A DNA stretch of 64,000 nucleotides from JBOHRN01 sp050732775. Lineage in GTDB: Bacteria; Gemmatimonadota; Gemmatimonadetes; Longimicrobiales; Longimicrobiaceae. Numbering within the stretch: position 1 is the stretch's first letter; every line of letters starts with the position of its first letter. The notes under the pieces are model-generated. The model searched no databases. It saw nothing but the letters and a program-made list of their open reading frames with translations, and was not told the DNA's origin. The position numbers and the translations under genes are program-made. Location: NCBI GenBank assembly GCA_050732775.1, contig JBOHRN010000002.1, forward strand, positions 62,001 through 126,000, given 5' to 3'. Below, piece by piece: positions 44,026-52,486 of the stretch.

Positions 44026-44883
44026 ATGGGCTTGACCGACCTGCTCGCGGCGGAGAACGTGATTATCCCGCTACGGGCCGGCACCGTAAAGGAAGCCGTC
44101 CACGAACTGGGCGAAACCCTGGTCGGGTCCGGGGTTTTGGCCAGCCCGGAGCCGGTGGAGGAGCTCTTGCGCGAAGACCGGCTCACGCGGGTAGCCGAGC
44201 GGGCGGTCCTGGCACAGGTGCGCGGCGACCAGGTGTCCCGGCTCGCCGTCGCTCTCGGGGTGTCCCGGGCCCCGCTCCCCTTCCGGGGAGAGGGGAAGGG
44301 AAAGATCGTGGTCCTGGTGGTCGCCCCCCGCTCTCAGACCGACCCCTTTCTCCAGCTCGTCTCCGCCCTGGTGCGGGCGCTCAGGGACGCCGCTACGGTG
44401 GAGCTACTCGAGTCGGCCGGCTCGGCCAGTGACGTGCTGGCGGTACCCGGGCTGCGGGAGATTGAATTGGAGTCCCGTCTCTACGTCCGCGACGTCATGA
44501 CCCAGCGGGTCCATCAGGTGACCCCCGAGACCACACTGAGGGAGTTGGTGGACCTCATTACCAGATACCGTCTGCGCGCCGTGCCGGTGGTGGGGGAAAA
44601 GCGCGAAGTGCTGGGTTTGGTCACCGACCGGGACATTCTCGAGTACCTTCTGCCCCGCCTCCGCCGGGGAGAGAAGAAGGAGTTGGAGGGCAAGCCCCTG
44701 CGCGAAGTTCAGGTGCGAGAAGTTATGTCCCGCTCGGTGATGTGCGTCTCCGAGGACGAGACCCTGCAGGAGGCGGCCGCGGTGATGATTCACAAGGACG
44801 TGGAGCGCTTCCCCGTGGTCAAGGAAGGCGAGATGACCGGTTTCCTTACCCGCGGAGACCTGATCCGCAAGCTGTTCGGCTAG
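44026..44883 (+). CDS. EIIA-like domain without active His, fused to two CBS domains
   Basis: 285 residues from ATG 44026 (a TTG at 43999 is possible). Residues 1-145 match the PTS EIIA type-2 fold (compare VALGVSRAPLPFRG and LVSALVRALRD with the ptsN gene at 8.2 kb). The motif that carries the phosphorylated His, normally IPH, reads LAQVRGDQV, so it cannot accept phosphate there. The second half is a CBS pair (VRDVMTQRVHQVTPETTLRE, VREVMSRSVMCVSEDETLQE), which binds adenine nucleotides in other proteins. A ligand-sensing regulator is a reasonable guess; the partner is unknown. Confidence 0.82.
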   Translation: MGLTDLLAAENVIIPLRAGTVKEAVHELGETLVGSGVLASPEPVEELLREDRLTRVAERAVLAQVRGDQVSRLAVALGVSRAPLPFRGEGKGKIVVLVVAPRSQTDPFLQLVSALVRALRDAATVELLESAGSASDVLAVPGLREIELESRLYVRDVMTQRVHQVTPETTLRELVDLITRYRLRAVPVVGEKREVLGLVTDRDILEYLLPRLRRGEKKELEGKPLREVQVREVMSRSVMCVSEDETLQEAAAVMIHKDVERFPVVKEGEMTGFLTRGDLIRKLFG

Positions 44884-44922
44884 CACCGAGACGAGCAACC
44901 AGAGCCCATTCTGAGAGGATCG

Positions 44923-45348
44923 ATGTCCCGTACCTTAGCCATCATCAAACCAGACGCCTTCGGCTCCGGTTACGCCGGAAAGATCCTCGCCCAGCTGGAG
45001 GGCAGGGGGTTCCGGGTACTCTCCCTGCGCGTAACCCGCCTCACCCGGGTCCAAGCCGGGGAGTTCTACGCCATCCACCGGGGTAGGCCCTTCTATGAAG
45101 AGCTAGTGGCGTTCATGAGCTCCGGCCCCTGCCTTCCCCTGGCGCTGGAGCGCAACGACGCGGTCTCCTGGCTGCGAGAAGTTATCGGCGCCACCGACCC
45201 CGCCGAGGCCGCCGAAGGCACGGTCCGTAAGCTTTACGCCGAGTCCAAGGGGAGGAACGCCATCCACGCCTCGGACTCCGAGGAGAGCGCGGCTCGCGAG
45301 ATCGGCTTCTTCTTCGCCCACGCCGAGCTGGTGGCGAACAGCGTTTAA
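44923..45348 (+). CDS. ndk: Nucleoside diphosphate kinase
   Basis: 141 residues, ATG preceded by GAGAGGA. Keeps NTP pools balanced by phosphate transfer. LAIIKPDAFGSGYAGKI at the start, HRGRPFYEELVAFMSSGP, and the catalytic His in RNAIHASDSEESAAREI. Length is that of standard Ndk. Confidence 0.97.
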   Translation: MSRTLAIIKPDAFGSGYAGKILAQLEGRGFRVLSLRVTRLTRVQAGEFYAIHRGRPFYEELVAFMSSGPCLPLALERNDAVSWLREVIGATDPAEAAEGTVRKLYAESKGRNAIHASDSEESAAREIGFFFAHAELVANSV

Positions 45349-45351
45349 TCG

Positions 45352-45380
45352 TTGACAGAACGGGTATTTTCGGCTACTAT
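45352..45380 (+). promoter_or_regulatory. Strong promoter of the yceD-rpmF-fatty-acid operon
   Basis: TTGACA (45352-45357), 17-base spacer, TACTAT (45375-45380): the best promoter in the window. The transcript would begin near 45387, only about three bases before the ATG at 45390, so the first mRNA is nearly leaderless. No ribosome-binding site can fit. Confidence 0.75.
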
Positions 45381-45389
45381 ATTAAGTTT

Positions 45390-45905
45390 ATGCTGACTCT
45401 GAGCCTGGCCGGGTTGGCGCGGGAGGGAGAGGCGCGCTTGAGCGGCGATATACCACCCCACCACGCCGTCTGGTCTGGGGTGGAAGCGGAGCCCGCCGCT
45501 CCCGCGCGGCTGGAGCTGCAGGCGCGGGAGGCAGGAGAGGGGGTGCTGGTACGCGGAAAGATCCGGGCCAGCTTCCGGCTTCCGTGCCGGCGCTGCCTGG
45601 CCGGCTTGGAGGTGGAGCTGGAAGACGACCTGAATATTTTTTTTGAGTATGAAGAGAGCTGGCGGGAGGACGGGCCGGAGAGCGACACCTTTCCGCTTCC
45701 CGAGGGCGCCCGCGAGATCGATCTAACCGGCCCCATCCGGGAGCACCTGCTCCTGGCCGCTCCCACCTTTGCCCTCTGCGACGAGCGGTGTAAGGGGCTC
45801 TGCCCCCGCTGCGGAGCCGACCTGAACCGGGGCGAGTGCGGTTGTGAGCCGGAACCGCAGGGCGGAGCGTGGGATAAGTTGAAACAAGTGACCCTTGAGG
45901 AGTAA
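45390..45905 (+). CDS. yceD: YceD/DUF177 family protein
   Basis: 171 residues. Two Cys pairs are seen: FRLPCRRCLAGLEVEL in the middle and CPRCGADLNRGECGC near the end, the second likely binding zinc. The family is almost always the neighbour of rpmF, as here, and is linked to 23S rRNA accumulation in plants and bacteria. Its start sits directly behind a strong promoter. Precise role unproven. Confidence 0.88.
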   Translation: MLTLSLAGLAREGEARLSGDIPPHHAVWSGVEAEPAAPARLELQAREAGEGVLVRGKIRASFRLPCRRCLAGLEVELEDDLNIFFEYEESWREDGPESDTFPLPEGAREIDLTGPIREHLLLAAPTFALCDERCKGLCPRCGADLNRGECGCEPEPQGGAWDKLKQVTLEE

Positions 45906-45911
45906 TCAAAG

Positions 45912-46094
45912 ATGGCCGTACCCAAGAGACGCACTTCCAAGCAGCGGCAGCGAAAGCGCCGCACCCACGTAAAGGCCGAAGTGCCCGCCTACCGGGCGTG
46001 TCCCCAGTGCGGGGACCCGCAACCGCCGCACCGCATCTGCCCGACCTGCGGCTACTACCGGGGGGAGCAACGCGTCGAGGCCGAAGAGTTTTAG
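45912..46094 (+). CDS. rpmF: 50S ribosomal protein L32
   Basis: 60 residues with GAGGAG ten bases upstream. MAVPKRRTSKQRQRKRRTH is the classic L32 start, and two CxxC pairs (CPQCG, CPTCG) form the zinc site of the Cys-containing type. Its location before plsX is conserved across bacteria and links ribosome and lipid synthesis. Confidence 0.97.
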   Translation: MAVPKRRTSKQRQRKRRTHVKAEVPAYRACPQCGDPQPPHRICPTCGYYRGEQRVEAEEF

Positions 46095-46134
46095 CGCGCG
46101 TCGCCTCTCTCTAGCCATCCGTTCGCAGGTTACT

Positions 46135-47130
46135 ATGCGTATCGCGCTGGACGCCATGGGTTCGGACCGCGCCCCCGTCGTAGAGGTAGAGGGCGCGGCC
46201 GGGGCCCTGGAACGGGACGACTCTCTTACCGTGGTTCTGGTCGGAGACAGGGAGGTGGTGGAGCGCGAGTTGGACCGCCATCCCGAAGCCCCGCGCGGCC
46301 GCATGGAGGTGGTTCACGCCCCGGAGCGCATCGGCACCGACGAGCCGCCCGCTCAAGCTGTCCGCCGCAAGCGTGACTCATCCATCGTGCGGGGGCTCAG
46401 CCTGGTCAAGAACGGCGAAGCCGACGCCTTTATCAGCGCCGGTTCCACCGGCGCGGTGATGGCGGGGGCGTTCACCATCCTGCGTCCGCTGCCAGGCGTT
46501 GACCGCCCCGCCATTGGCACCGCGGTTCCCACCGCGCACGGGCGCACTCTCATCCTCGACAGCGGGGCCAACGTGGATACCCGGGGCCAGCACCTGGTGC
46601 AGTTCGCGCACCTGGGGGCCATCTACGCCCAGGATCTGATGGGGGTGGAGCAGCCGCGCATAGGCCTGCTCAATATAGGGGAGGAACCCGAGAAGGGGGA
46701 CGAAAGGTCGCTGGAGGCGCACCGGCTCCTGGCGGCGGCCGAAAACCTCCACTTCGTGGGCAACGTGGAGGGGAGGGACCTGGTGCGCGGCGCCTGTGAC
46801 GTGTTGGTGTGCGACGGCTTCGTGGGCAACGTTCTGCTCAAGTTCTACGAATCGGTGGCGGCTTTCCTCCTGGGGATGTTCCGGGAACAGGTAGGGAAGT
46901 CCAATGCGGACGTGGATCTGCGCCCCATCGTGGAGGTCCTTGACTATACCGAGACTGGCGGCGCGCCCCTACTGGGGGTCGACGGCGTGACTATCGTCTG
47001 TCACGGCGGATCTCCCCCGCAAGCCGTCAAGGGAGCTATCGCCGTGGCCGCCCGCGCGGTGGAGCACCGCATGATCGAGCACATCGAAGGGCGCCTCGCC
47101 CGCTTCGCGGCGGCTCCGGTGGGCTCGTGA
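46135..47130 (+). CDS. plsX: Phosphate acyltransferase PlsX
   Basis: 331 residues. Converts acyl-ACP to acyl-phosphate for phospholipid synthesis. IALDAMGSDRAPVVEVEG at the start, AFISAGSTGAVMAG, IGLLNIGEEPEKG and LVCDGFVGNVLLK are family hallmarks. The stop overlaps fabH by 4 nt. Confidence 0.96.
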   Translation: MRIALDAMGSDRAPVVEVEGAAGALERDDSLTVVLVGDREVVERELDRHPEAPRGRMEVVHAPERIGTDEPPAQAVRRKRDSSIVRGLSLVKNGEADAFISAGSTGAVMAGAFTILRPLPGVDRPAIGTAVPTAHGRTLILDSGANVDTRGQHLVQFAHLGAIYAQDLMGVEQPRIGLLNIGEEPEKGDERSLEAHRLLAAAENLHFVGNVEGRDLVRGACDVLVCDGFVGNVLLKFYESVAAFLLGMFREQVGKSNADVDLRPIVEVLDYTETGGAPLLGVDGVTIVCHGGSPPQAVKGAIAVAARAVEHRMIEHIEGRLARFAAAPVGS

Positions 47131-48122
47131 TTTCTCCGCGCCGGCCTTTTGCCGCGCTGGTCTCCACCGGCCGCTACATGCCCGGGCGAGTGGTGACCAA
47201 CAAGGAGATGGAGGGGTTAGTGGACACCTCGGAAGAATGGATCCGCACCCGCACCGGTATCCGCGAGCGGCGGCTGGCAGACTCCGAAACCGGCGCTGCC
47301 GAGATGGGGACGGCCGCTGCCCGGGTCGCCCTGGAGCGCGCCGGGGTGACCCCCGAGGAGGTGGATGTGCTGCTAGTTTCCACCGCCACTCCGGACCGGC
47401 TGCTACCCTCCACTGCCTGCGACATCCAGGCTTTGCTCGGGACCTCCAACGCGGCCGCTTACGACTTCGCCAGCGCCTGTTCGGGGTTCCCTTACGGATT
47501 GGGGCTGGCCGAGGGCCACCTCGCGGCCGGACAGGCCGAGACCGTGCTGCTGGTCTGTACCGAGAAGATGAGCGCCATCGTAGACTGGACCGACCGGAGG
47601 ACCTGCGTCCTCTTCGGAGACGGCGCCGGGGCCGCGGTGATCCGCCCCTCGGGCGACGACAGGGGCGTCCTTTCCACCTTCGCCAAAGCCGACGGGACCT
47701 TGGCCGACCTTCTCTACCGACCCGCTGGCGGCACCCGCATCCCCATGGACGCCGCCGTCTTGGACGAACGGAGCCACCTGGTCAAGATGGCCGGTCCAGA
47801 GGTGTTCAAGGCGGCGGTTCGCTCCATGTGCGAGGCCGCCTGCGTCGCCCTCGAAAGGGCCGGGCTCGAGGCCGGGGAGATCGACCTACTCATCCCCCAC
47901 CAGGCCAACAACCGCATCATCGAGTCCACCGCCAAGTACGCGGGCGTCCCCATGGACAAGGTGTACGTAAACGTGGACCGCTACGGCAACATGAGTTCCG
48001 CCTCTATCCCCGTGGCCCTGGACGAAGCGCTGGAGACGGGCGCCGCGAAGAGAGGGTCGCTGGTGCTACTGGTCGCCTTCGGCGCCGGCTTTACCTGGGG
48101 GTCTGCCGTGGTGCGGCTCTGA
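47127..48122 (+). CDS. fabH: 3-oxoacyl-ACP synthase III
   Basis: 331 residues from GTG. Starts fatty-acid chains by condensing acyl-CoA with malonyl-ACP. Catalytic Cys in FASACSGFPYG (~114), His in IPHQANNRI and Asn in YGNMSSASIP; the last is usually GNTSAAS. RTGIRERR near the N-terminus is the CoA-binding region. Confidence 0.96.
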   Translation: MISPRRPFAALVSTGRYMPGRVVTNKEMEGLVDTSEEWIRTRTGIRERRLADSETGAAEMGTAAARVALERAGVTPEEVDVLLVSTATPDRLLPSTACDIQALLGTSNAAAYDFASACSGFPYGLGLAEGHLAAGQAETVLLVCTEKMSAIVDWTDRRTCVLFGDGAGAAVIRPSGDDRGVLSTFAKADGTLADLLYRPAGGTRIPMDAAVLDERSHLVKMAGPEVFKAAVRSMCEAACVALERAGLEAGEIDLLIPHQANNRIIESTAKYAGVPMDKVYVNVDRYGNMSSASIPVALDEALETGAAKRGSLVLLVAFGAGFTWGSAVVRL

Positions 48123-48125
48123 GAC

Positions 48126-49076
48126 GTGAGCGGGAAAACAGCCCTTCTTTTTCCCGGCCAGGGCTCCCAGTTCACCGGCATGGGCGCCAATCTGGCCGGG
48201 CGCTTCCCGCTGGCGCGGGAGTTTTTCGAGGAGGCCGACGACACCCTCGGGTTCTCTCTCTCGCGGCTCTGTTGGGAGGGCCCCGAGCACGAACTACTGC
48301 TCACCAAGAACGCCCAGCCCGCCATCCTGGTCCACTCCCTGGCCGTGTGGCGGCTGGTCTCGGACTCGCTCGGGGAGGTGTCGCTCGCGGCCGGTCACTC
48401 GCTCGGTGAGTTCACCGCTTACGCGGCCGCCGGCTCCCTCACTTTCGCCGACGCGGTGCGCACCGTTCGGCTCAGAGGCGAGCTGATGTTCCGCGTGGGG
48501 GAAGAGCGGCCGGGTACCATGACCGCGCTGATCGGGCTCGGCCAGGGCGAGGCAGAGAGTATCTGCCGGGAGGCGTCGGGGGGTGGCGGGGTGGCGGTTC
48601 CCGCCAACTTCAACGCCCCCGGCCAAGTGGTCATTTCGGGCGACCCGGCCGCCCTCGGGCGGGCGGGAGAAGCGGCCAGAGAGCAGGGGGCCAGGCGGGT
48701 GATACCGCTCAACGTGTCGGGTGCCTTCCACTCTCCGCTCATGGAGCCAGCGCGCGCTGGTCTGAGCGATTGGCTGGATGGCGTGGCGTTTGATCCCCCG
48801 GCCTTCCCGGTGGTCTCGAACGTCACCGCTCGTCCGGTTTCCGATCCGGCCCAGGCACGCTCGCTGCTGGTGGAGCAGCTCACGGCCCCGGTAAGGTGGT
48901 CCGACTCGATGCTGGCCATGAGCGAAAGCGGGGCTGGCCGTTTCCTGGAGATCGGACCGGGAAGTGTGCTCAGCGGACTTCTGAGGCGTATCGACAAAGG
49001 GGTCTCGGTGAAGACGCTGGGGACCGCGCACGAGGTAACGGCGTTCTTGGAGCAGGGGGGAGCGTCGTGGAGCTGA
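48126..49076 (+). CDS. fabD: Malonyl-CoA:ACP transacylase
   Basis: 316 residues from GTG 48126, three bases after fabH. Loads malonyl onto ACP. LLFPGQGSQFTGMG, nucleophile Ser in AGHSLGEFTAYAAAG, and His in NVSGAFHSPLM. The stop lies inside fabG by 10 bases, coupling the two genes. Confidence 0.96.
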   Translation: MSGKTALLFPGQGSQFTGMGANLAGRFPLAREFFEEADDTLGFSLSRLCWEGPEHELLLTKNAQPAILVHSLAVWRLVSDSLGEVSLAAGHSLGEFTAYAAAGSLTFADAVRTVRLRGELMFRVGEERPGTMTALIGLGQGEAESICREASGGGGVAVPANFNAPGQVVISGDPAALGRAGEAAREQGARRVIPLNVSGAFHSPLMEPARAGLSDWLDGVAFDPPAFPVVSNVTARPVSDPAQARSLLVEQLTAPVRWSDSMLAMSESGAGRFLEIGPGSVLSGLLRRIDKGVSVKTLGTAHEVTAFLEQGGASWS

Positions 49077-49801
49077 CGGGAAAAGTAGCCGTGATCACGG
49101 GCGGCTCGCGCGGCATCGGCTTGGCCATCTGCCACGAACTGGCCGTAGCCGGCGCCAGAGTGGCGGTGGTGGCTAGAGGATCGGAGCGCGCCCGCGAGGC
49201 GGCCAGGGAGTTGCCCGGAGAGGGGCACGCGGCGTTTGGCGCCGATGTTGCGGACGCGGCCGCCGTCCGGTATACCTTTGGCCGCATAGAAGACGAGTTG
49301 GGGCCGGTGGAGGTGTTGGTCAACAGTGCCGGCGTTGCCCGCGACAAGGTGTTGGCGCGGCTCACCGACGACGACTGGTCAGCGGTGCTGGAGGTGAACC
49401 TGAGGGGTACGTTCAACACCATCCGGGCCGTGGCCCGCGGCATGATGAAGCGCCGGAGCGGCCGCATCGTCAACCTGTCCAGCGTGGTCGGCCTCACCGG
49501 TAACCGGGGCCAGGCCAACTACGCGGCCTCCAAGGCGGGGGTGATCGGGCTCACCAAGTCGGTGGCCAAGGAGTTGGCTTCGCGCGGTGTGCTGGCTAAC
49601 GCGGTAGCGCCGGGCTATATCGAGACCGATATGACGGCGGAGCTCCCCGAATCGGCGCGTCGCGCCCTGCTAGGCCAGATCCCCCTGGAACGGTTGGGAC
49701 AGCCGGGGGACGTGGCGCCGCTGGTGCGGTTCCTGGCGGGGCCGGGAGGGTCGTACATCACCGGCCAGGTGATCGTGGTGGACGGCGGGATGGTTATGTG
49801 A
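49067..49801 (+). CDS. fabG: 3-oxoacyl-ACP reductase
   Basis: 244 residues from GTG 49067, overlapping fabD. NADPH-dependent short-chain reductase: GGSRGIGLAI cofactor loop, NSAGVARD, catalytic Ser in LSSVVGLTGN and Tyr-Lys in YAASKAGVIG. C-terminus ends in VVDGGMVM as usual. Works on all chain lengths in the elongation cycle. Confidence 0.97.
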   Translation: MELTGKVAVITGGSRGIGLAICHELAVAGARVAVVARGSERAREAARELPGEGHAAFGADVADAAAVRYTFGRIEDELGPVEVLVNSAGVARDKVLARLTDDDWSAVLEVNLRGTFNTIRAVARGMMKRRSGRIVNLSSVVGLTGNRGQANYAASKAGVIGLTKSVAKELASRGVLANAVAPGYIETDMTAELPESARRALLGQIPLERLGQPGDVAPLVRFLAGPGGSYITGQVIVVDGGMVM

Positions 49802-49873
49802 TAGTCGGCGGTCAGGTGGGCTAGCAGTACCGTTGGCTGGGTAGGTTCACGTCTTTCAACAGGAGATAAGCAG

Positions 49874-50113
49874 ATGGCGGACATCGACGCAAAGGTCAAG
49901 GACATCATCGTGAGCGAGCTGGGAATCGAGGAGGAGAAGGTTACCTCCGAGGCGTCGTTCGTAGAGGATCTGGGCGCGGACTCCCTGGACACCGTGGAGT
50001 TGGTCATGGCGTTCGAGGAGGAGTTCGGCATCGAGATCCCGGACGAGGAAGCCGAGCGGCTCCAGACCGTGGGCGATGCCATCGAGTTTATCAAGCGGCG
50101 AGGAGTTGAATAA
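49874..50113 (+). CDS. acpP: Acyl carrier protein
   Basis: 79 acidic residues with AGGAG eight bases before the ATG, the strongest ribosome-binding site in this operon, fitting its high expression. The phosphopantetheine Ser lies in LGADSLDTVELVMAFEEE. The pantothenate genes at 3-5 kb supply that cofactor. The 72-base gap before it holds no gene. Confidence 0.98.
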   Translation: MADIDAKVKDIIVSELGIEEEKVTSEASFVEDLGADSLDTVELVMAFEEEFGIEIPDEEAERLQTVGDAIEFIKRRGVE

Positions 50114-51356
50114 CCGCCGGGTCGTCGTCACCGGGACGGGTCTGGTCACCGCCCTCGGGAGCGGCGTCGCGGAGAACTGGACGGCCCTGGTGGAGGGCAA
50201 GAGCGGAGCCGCTCCCATCCAGGGCTTCGACGCCTCGGAGTACCCGGTACGGTTCGCGTGCGAGGCAAGGGGGTTTGACCCGGCCGGCTTCATCGACAAG
50301 AAGGAGCTGAGGCGGACCGACCGCTACTCCCAACTCGCTATCGCCGGCTCGGCCCAGGCCATGTCCGAGGCCGGGCTCGGGGAGCCCGCGGACGGGGTGG
50401 ATGCGGAGCGCCTCGGGGTCATCATCGCCAGCGGCATTGGGGGCATCTCCACTTTCGAAGAGCAGCATCGCAAGCTCATCGAGCGGGGGCCCGGTCGTAT
50501 CTCCCCCTTCTTCGTGCCGATGTTCATCTCGGACATAGCGGCCGGATTGGTCTCCATCCGCTACGGGGCCAAAGGTCCCAACTACGCCACCGTGTCGGCG
50601 TGCGCCTCCAGTGCCCACGCCGTCGGTAACGCGGCGCTCCTGATCCGCTCGGGCGATGCCGACGTGATGATCGCTGGCGGGGCCGAGGCCAGCGTGACTC
50701 CGATGGCGGTGGCCGGTTTCGCCTCCATGAAGGCCCTCTCCGAGCGGAACGACTCGCCCGCTACGGCGAGCCGCCCCTTCGACGCCACCCGCGACGGTTT
50801 CGTGATGGGCGAGGGCGCGGGCGTGCTAGTACTAGAGGCGTGGGAGCACGCCCGAGCCCGCGGCGCCACCGTCCTGGCCGAGCTAGCCGGTTACGGCCAG
50901 AGCGCCGACGCCTACCATATCACCGCTCCCGCGGCGGGTGGGGAGGGGGCGGTGCGGGCCATGAAGCTAGCCCTGGAGGACGCCGGCGCCGGCCCCGCCG
51001 AGGTGGATTACGTAAACGCTCATGGTACCTCCACCCCGGCCAACGACTCCAATGAAACCGCCGCCATCAAGGAGGCGCTAGGCCAGCGGGCGCGAGAGAT
51101 CGTGGTCGGCTCCACCAAGTCTATGACCGGCCACACCCTGGGAGCCGCGGGCGGGGTCGAGGGGGTAATCTGTTCCCTGGTTTGCAGGCACGGAGTCATC
51201 CCGCCCACCATCAACTACTCCGAGCCCGACCCCGCCTGCGACCTCGACTACGCCACCGACGGCGCGGTGAAACGGGAGGTCGGGCTTGCCCTCTCCAACT
51301 CGTTCGGCTTCGGTGGTCACAACGTCTGCCTGGCTATCCGCCGCTGGCAAGCGTGA
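50106..51356 (+). CDS. fabF: 3-oxoacyl-ACP synthase II
   Basis: 416 residues from TTG 50106, overlapping the acpP stop by 8 nt; this gives the family start NNRRVVVTGTGLVTALG. Catalytic triad: Cys in SACASSAHAVGNA, His in NAHGTSTPAND and His in MTGHTLGAAGG. Elongates acyl chains beyond C4. Confidence 0.96.
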   Translation: MNNRRVVVTGTGLVTALGSGVAENWTALVEGKSGAAPIQGFDASEYPVRFACEARGFDPAGFIDKKELRRTDRYSQLAIAGSAQAMSEAGLGEPADGVDAERLGVIIASGIGGISTFEEQHRKLIERGPGRISPFFVPMFISDIAAGLVSIRYGAKGPNYATVSACASSAHAVGNAALLIRSGDADVMIAGGAEASVTPMAVAGFASMKALSERNDSPATASRPFDATRDGFVMGEGAGVLVLEAWEHARARGATVLAELAGYGQSADAYHITAPAAGGEGAVRAMKLALEDAGAGPAEVDYVNAHGTSTPANDSNETAAIKEALGQRAREIVVGSTKSMTGHTLGAAGGVEGVICSLVCRHGVIPPTINYSEPDPACDLDYATDGAVKREVGLALSNSFGFGGHNVCLAIRRWQA

Positions 51357-51832
51357 GGGTCGGCATCGGCTACGATTCGCACCGCTTCGCCCGAGGGCGG
51401 CGGCTGGTGCTCGGAGGGGTGGAGATTCCTTCGCAAGTGGGGCTGGCCGGCCACTCCGACGCCGACGCCGTTGCCCACGCGGTGACCGACGCCATCCTGG
51501 GAGCAGCGGGCGCGGGTGACATCGGCCGCCACTTTCCGCCCGGCGACCCCGCCTGGCAGGGCGCCGACTCCCTCGAACTGCTGGCCCGCGCCCTGGAGCT
51601 GGTAGAGGGAGAGGGGTACCAGGTGGTAAACGTGGACGTGACCGTGATCGCCGAGCTCCCCCGGATTGCCCCCCACGCGGTCGAAATGAGCGGTAAACTC
51701 GCTGGAGTGTTGGGGGTCTCGCCCGGCTCGGTATCTCTCAAGGGGACCAGCAACGAGGGCATGGGGTGGATCGGCCGGGGGGAGGGGGTCGCCGCCCTGG
51801 CGGTGGCGCTGGTGGACCGGGTCGGCGGGTAG
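51353..51832 (+). CDS. ispF: 2-C-methyl-D-erythritol 2,4-cyclodiphosphate synthase
   Basis: 159 residues from GTG 51353, overlapping the fabF stop. MEP-pathway isoprenoid enzyme. GIGYDSHRFARGR gives zinc-binding Asp and His, GHSDADAVAHAVTDAILGA the second site, GDIGRHFPP and TSNEGMGWIGRGEG the rest. IspD is not adjacent. Confidence 0.96.
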   Translation: MRVGIGYDSHRFARGRRLVLGGVEIPSQVGLAGHSDADAVAHAVTDAILGAAGAGDIGRHFPPGDPAWQGADSLELLARALELVEGEGYQVVNVDVTVIAELPRIAPHAVEMSGKLAGVLGVSPGSVSLKGTSNEGMGWIGRGEGVAALAVALVDRVGG

Positions 51833-51853
51833 CGCTACCACCCGGAGGTCACC

Positions 51854-52486
51854 ATCGAACGGCTGCTCGAATCCATAGCCGGCCTGCCGCCCCTACTAAT
51901 CTACCTGATAATCGGGGCGGGCGCCGCCATCGAGCCGTGGTTTCCTCCGGTGCCGTCCGACACTTTCGTGCTCTTCGGCGCCTTCCTGACCACCCTCGGC
52001 CGCGCGGAGCCCACGCCGATCTTTGTTTTCAGCTTGGCCGGCAGCTTGTCGTCGGTGTCGGCCGTCTACTCCCTGGCGCGCAGGTACGGGCCCGGTGCCT
52101 TCGACACCCGTCTGGGGCGGTGGCTCCTGAACGAGCGGCAGCTCGGCCAGGTGAGCCGCTTCTACCGGCGCTGGGGGGTCCCGGCCATCTTTTTCGCCTC
52201 TTTTCTCCCCACGGTGCGGGCGGTGGTGCCGGTGTTCGCTGGCGTCAGCGGTTTCCCGTTCTGGCGGACTCTCATCCCCCTGGCGTGTGGAGACGTCATC
52301 TGGTACGGTTTTCTGGTCTACGCGGGGGTCACCGCGGGGCGCAACTGGGACGCTCTGGTCGAGTTCACCGACCGGGTTGGCTCCCTTCTCCTGATCCCGG
52401 CCCTCGCGGTACTGCTACTGATCGGGCTCTGGTGGTGGCAGAGCAGGAGGAGGGGAAAGGCGGCTGCCGGTGGCGACGACGTCTGA
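51854..52486 (+). CDS. DedA-family membrane protein with a non-canonical (ATC) start
   Basis: 210 residues if started at ATC 51854. The first canonical start is GTG 51950, but the 32 codons before it are clearly family sequence (SIAGLPPLLIYLIIGAGAAI then EPWFPPVPSD, the re-entrant loop), and an in-frame TAG at 51830 closes the frame upstream. GGAGG ends five bases before the ATC. The core continues with GSLSSVSAVYSLARRYG, FASFLPTVRAVVPVFAG with its conserved Arg and Pro, and a C-terminal helix. DedA proteins move lipid carriers across the membrane. The DedA assignment is firm; the start is inferred. Confidence 0.85.
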   Translation: MERLLESIAGLPPLLIYLIIGAGAAIEPWFPPVPSDTFVLFGAFLTTLGRAEPTPIFVFSLAGSLSSVSAVYSLARRYGPGAFDTRLGRWLLNERQLGQVSRFYRRWGVPAIFFASFLPTVRAVVPVFAGVSGFPFWRTLIPLACGDVIWYGFLVYAGVTAGRNWDALVEFTDRVGSLLLIPALAVLLLIGLWWWQSRRRGKAAAGGDDV

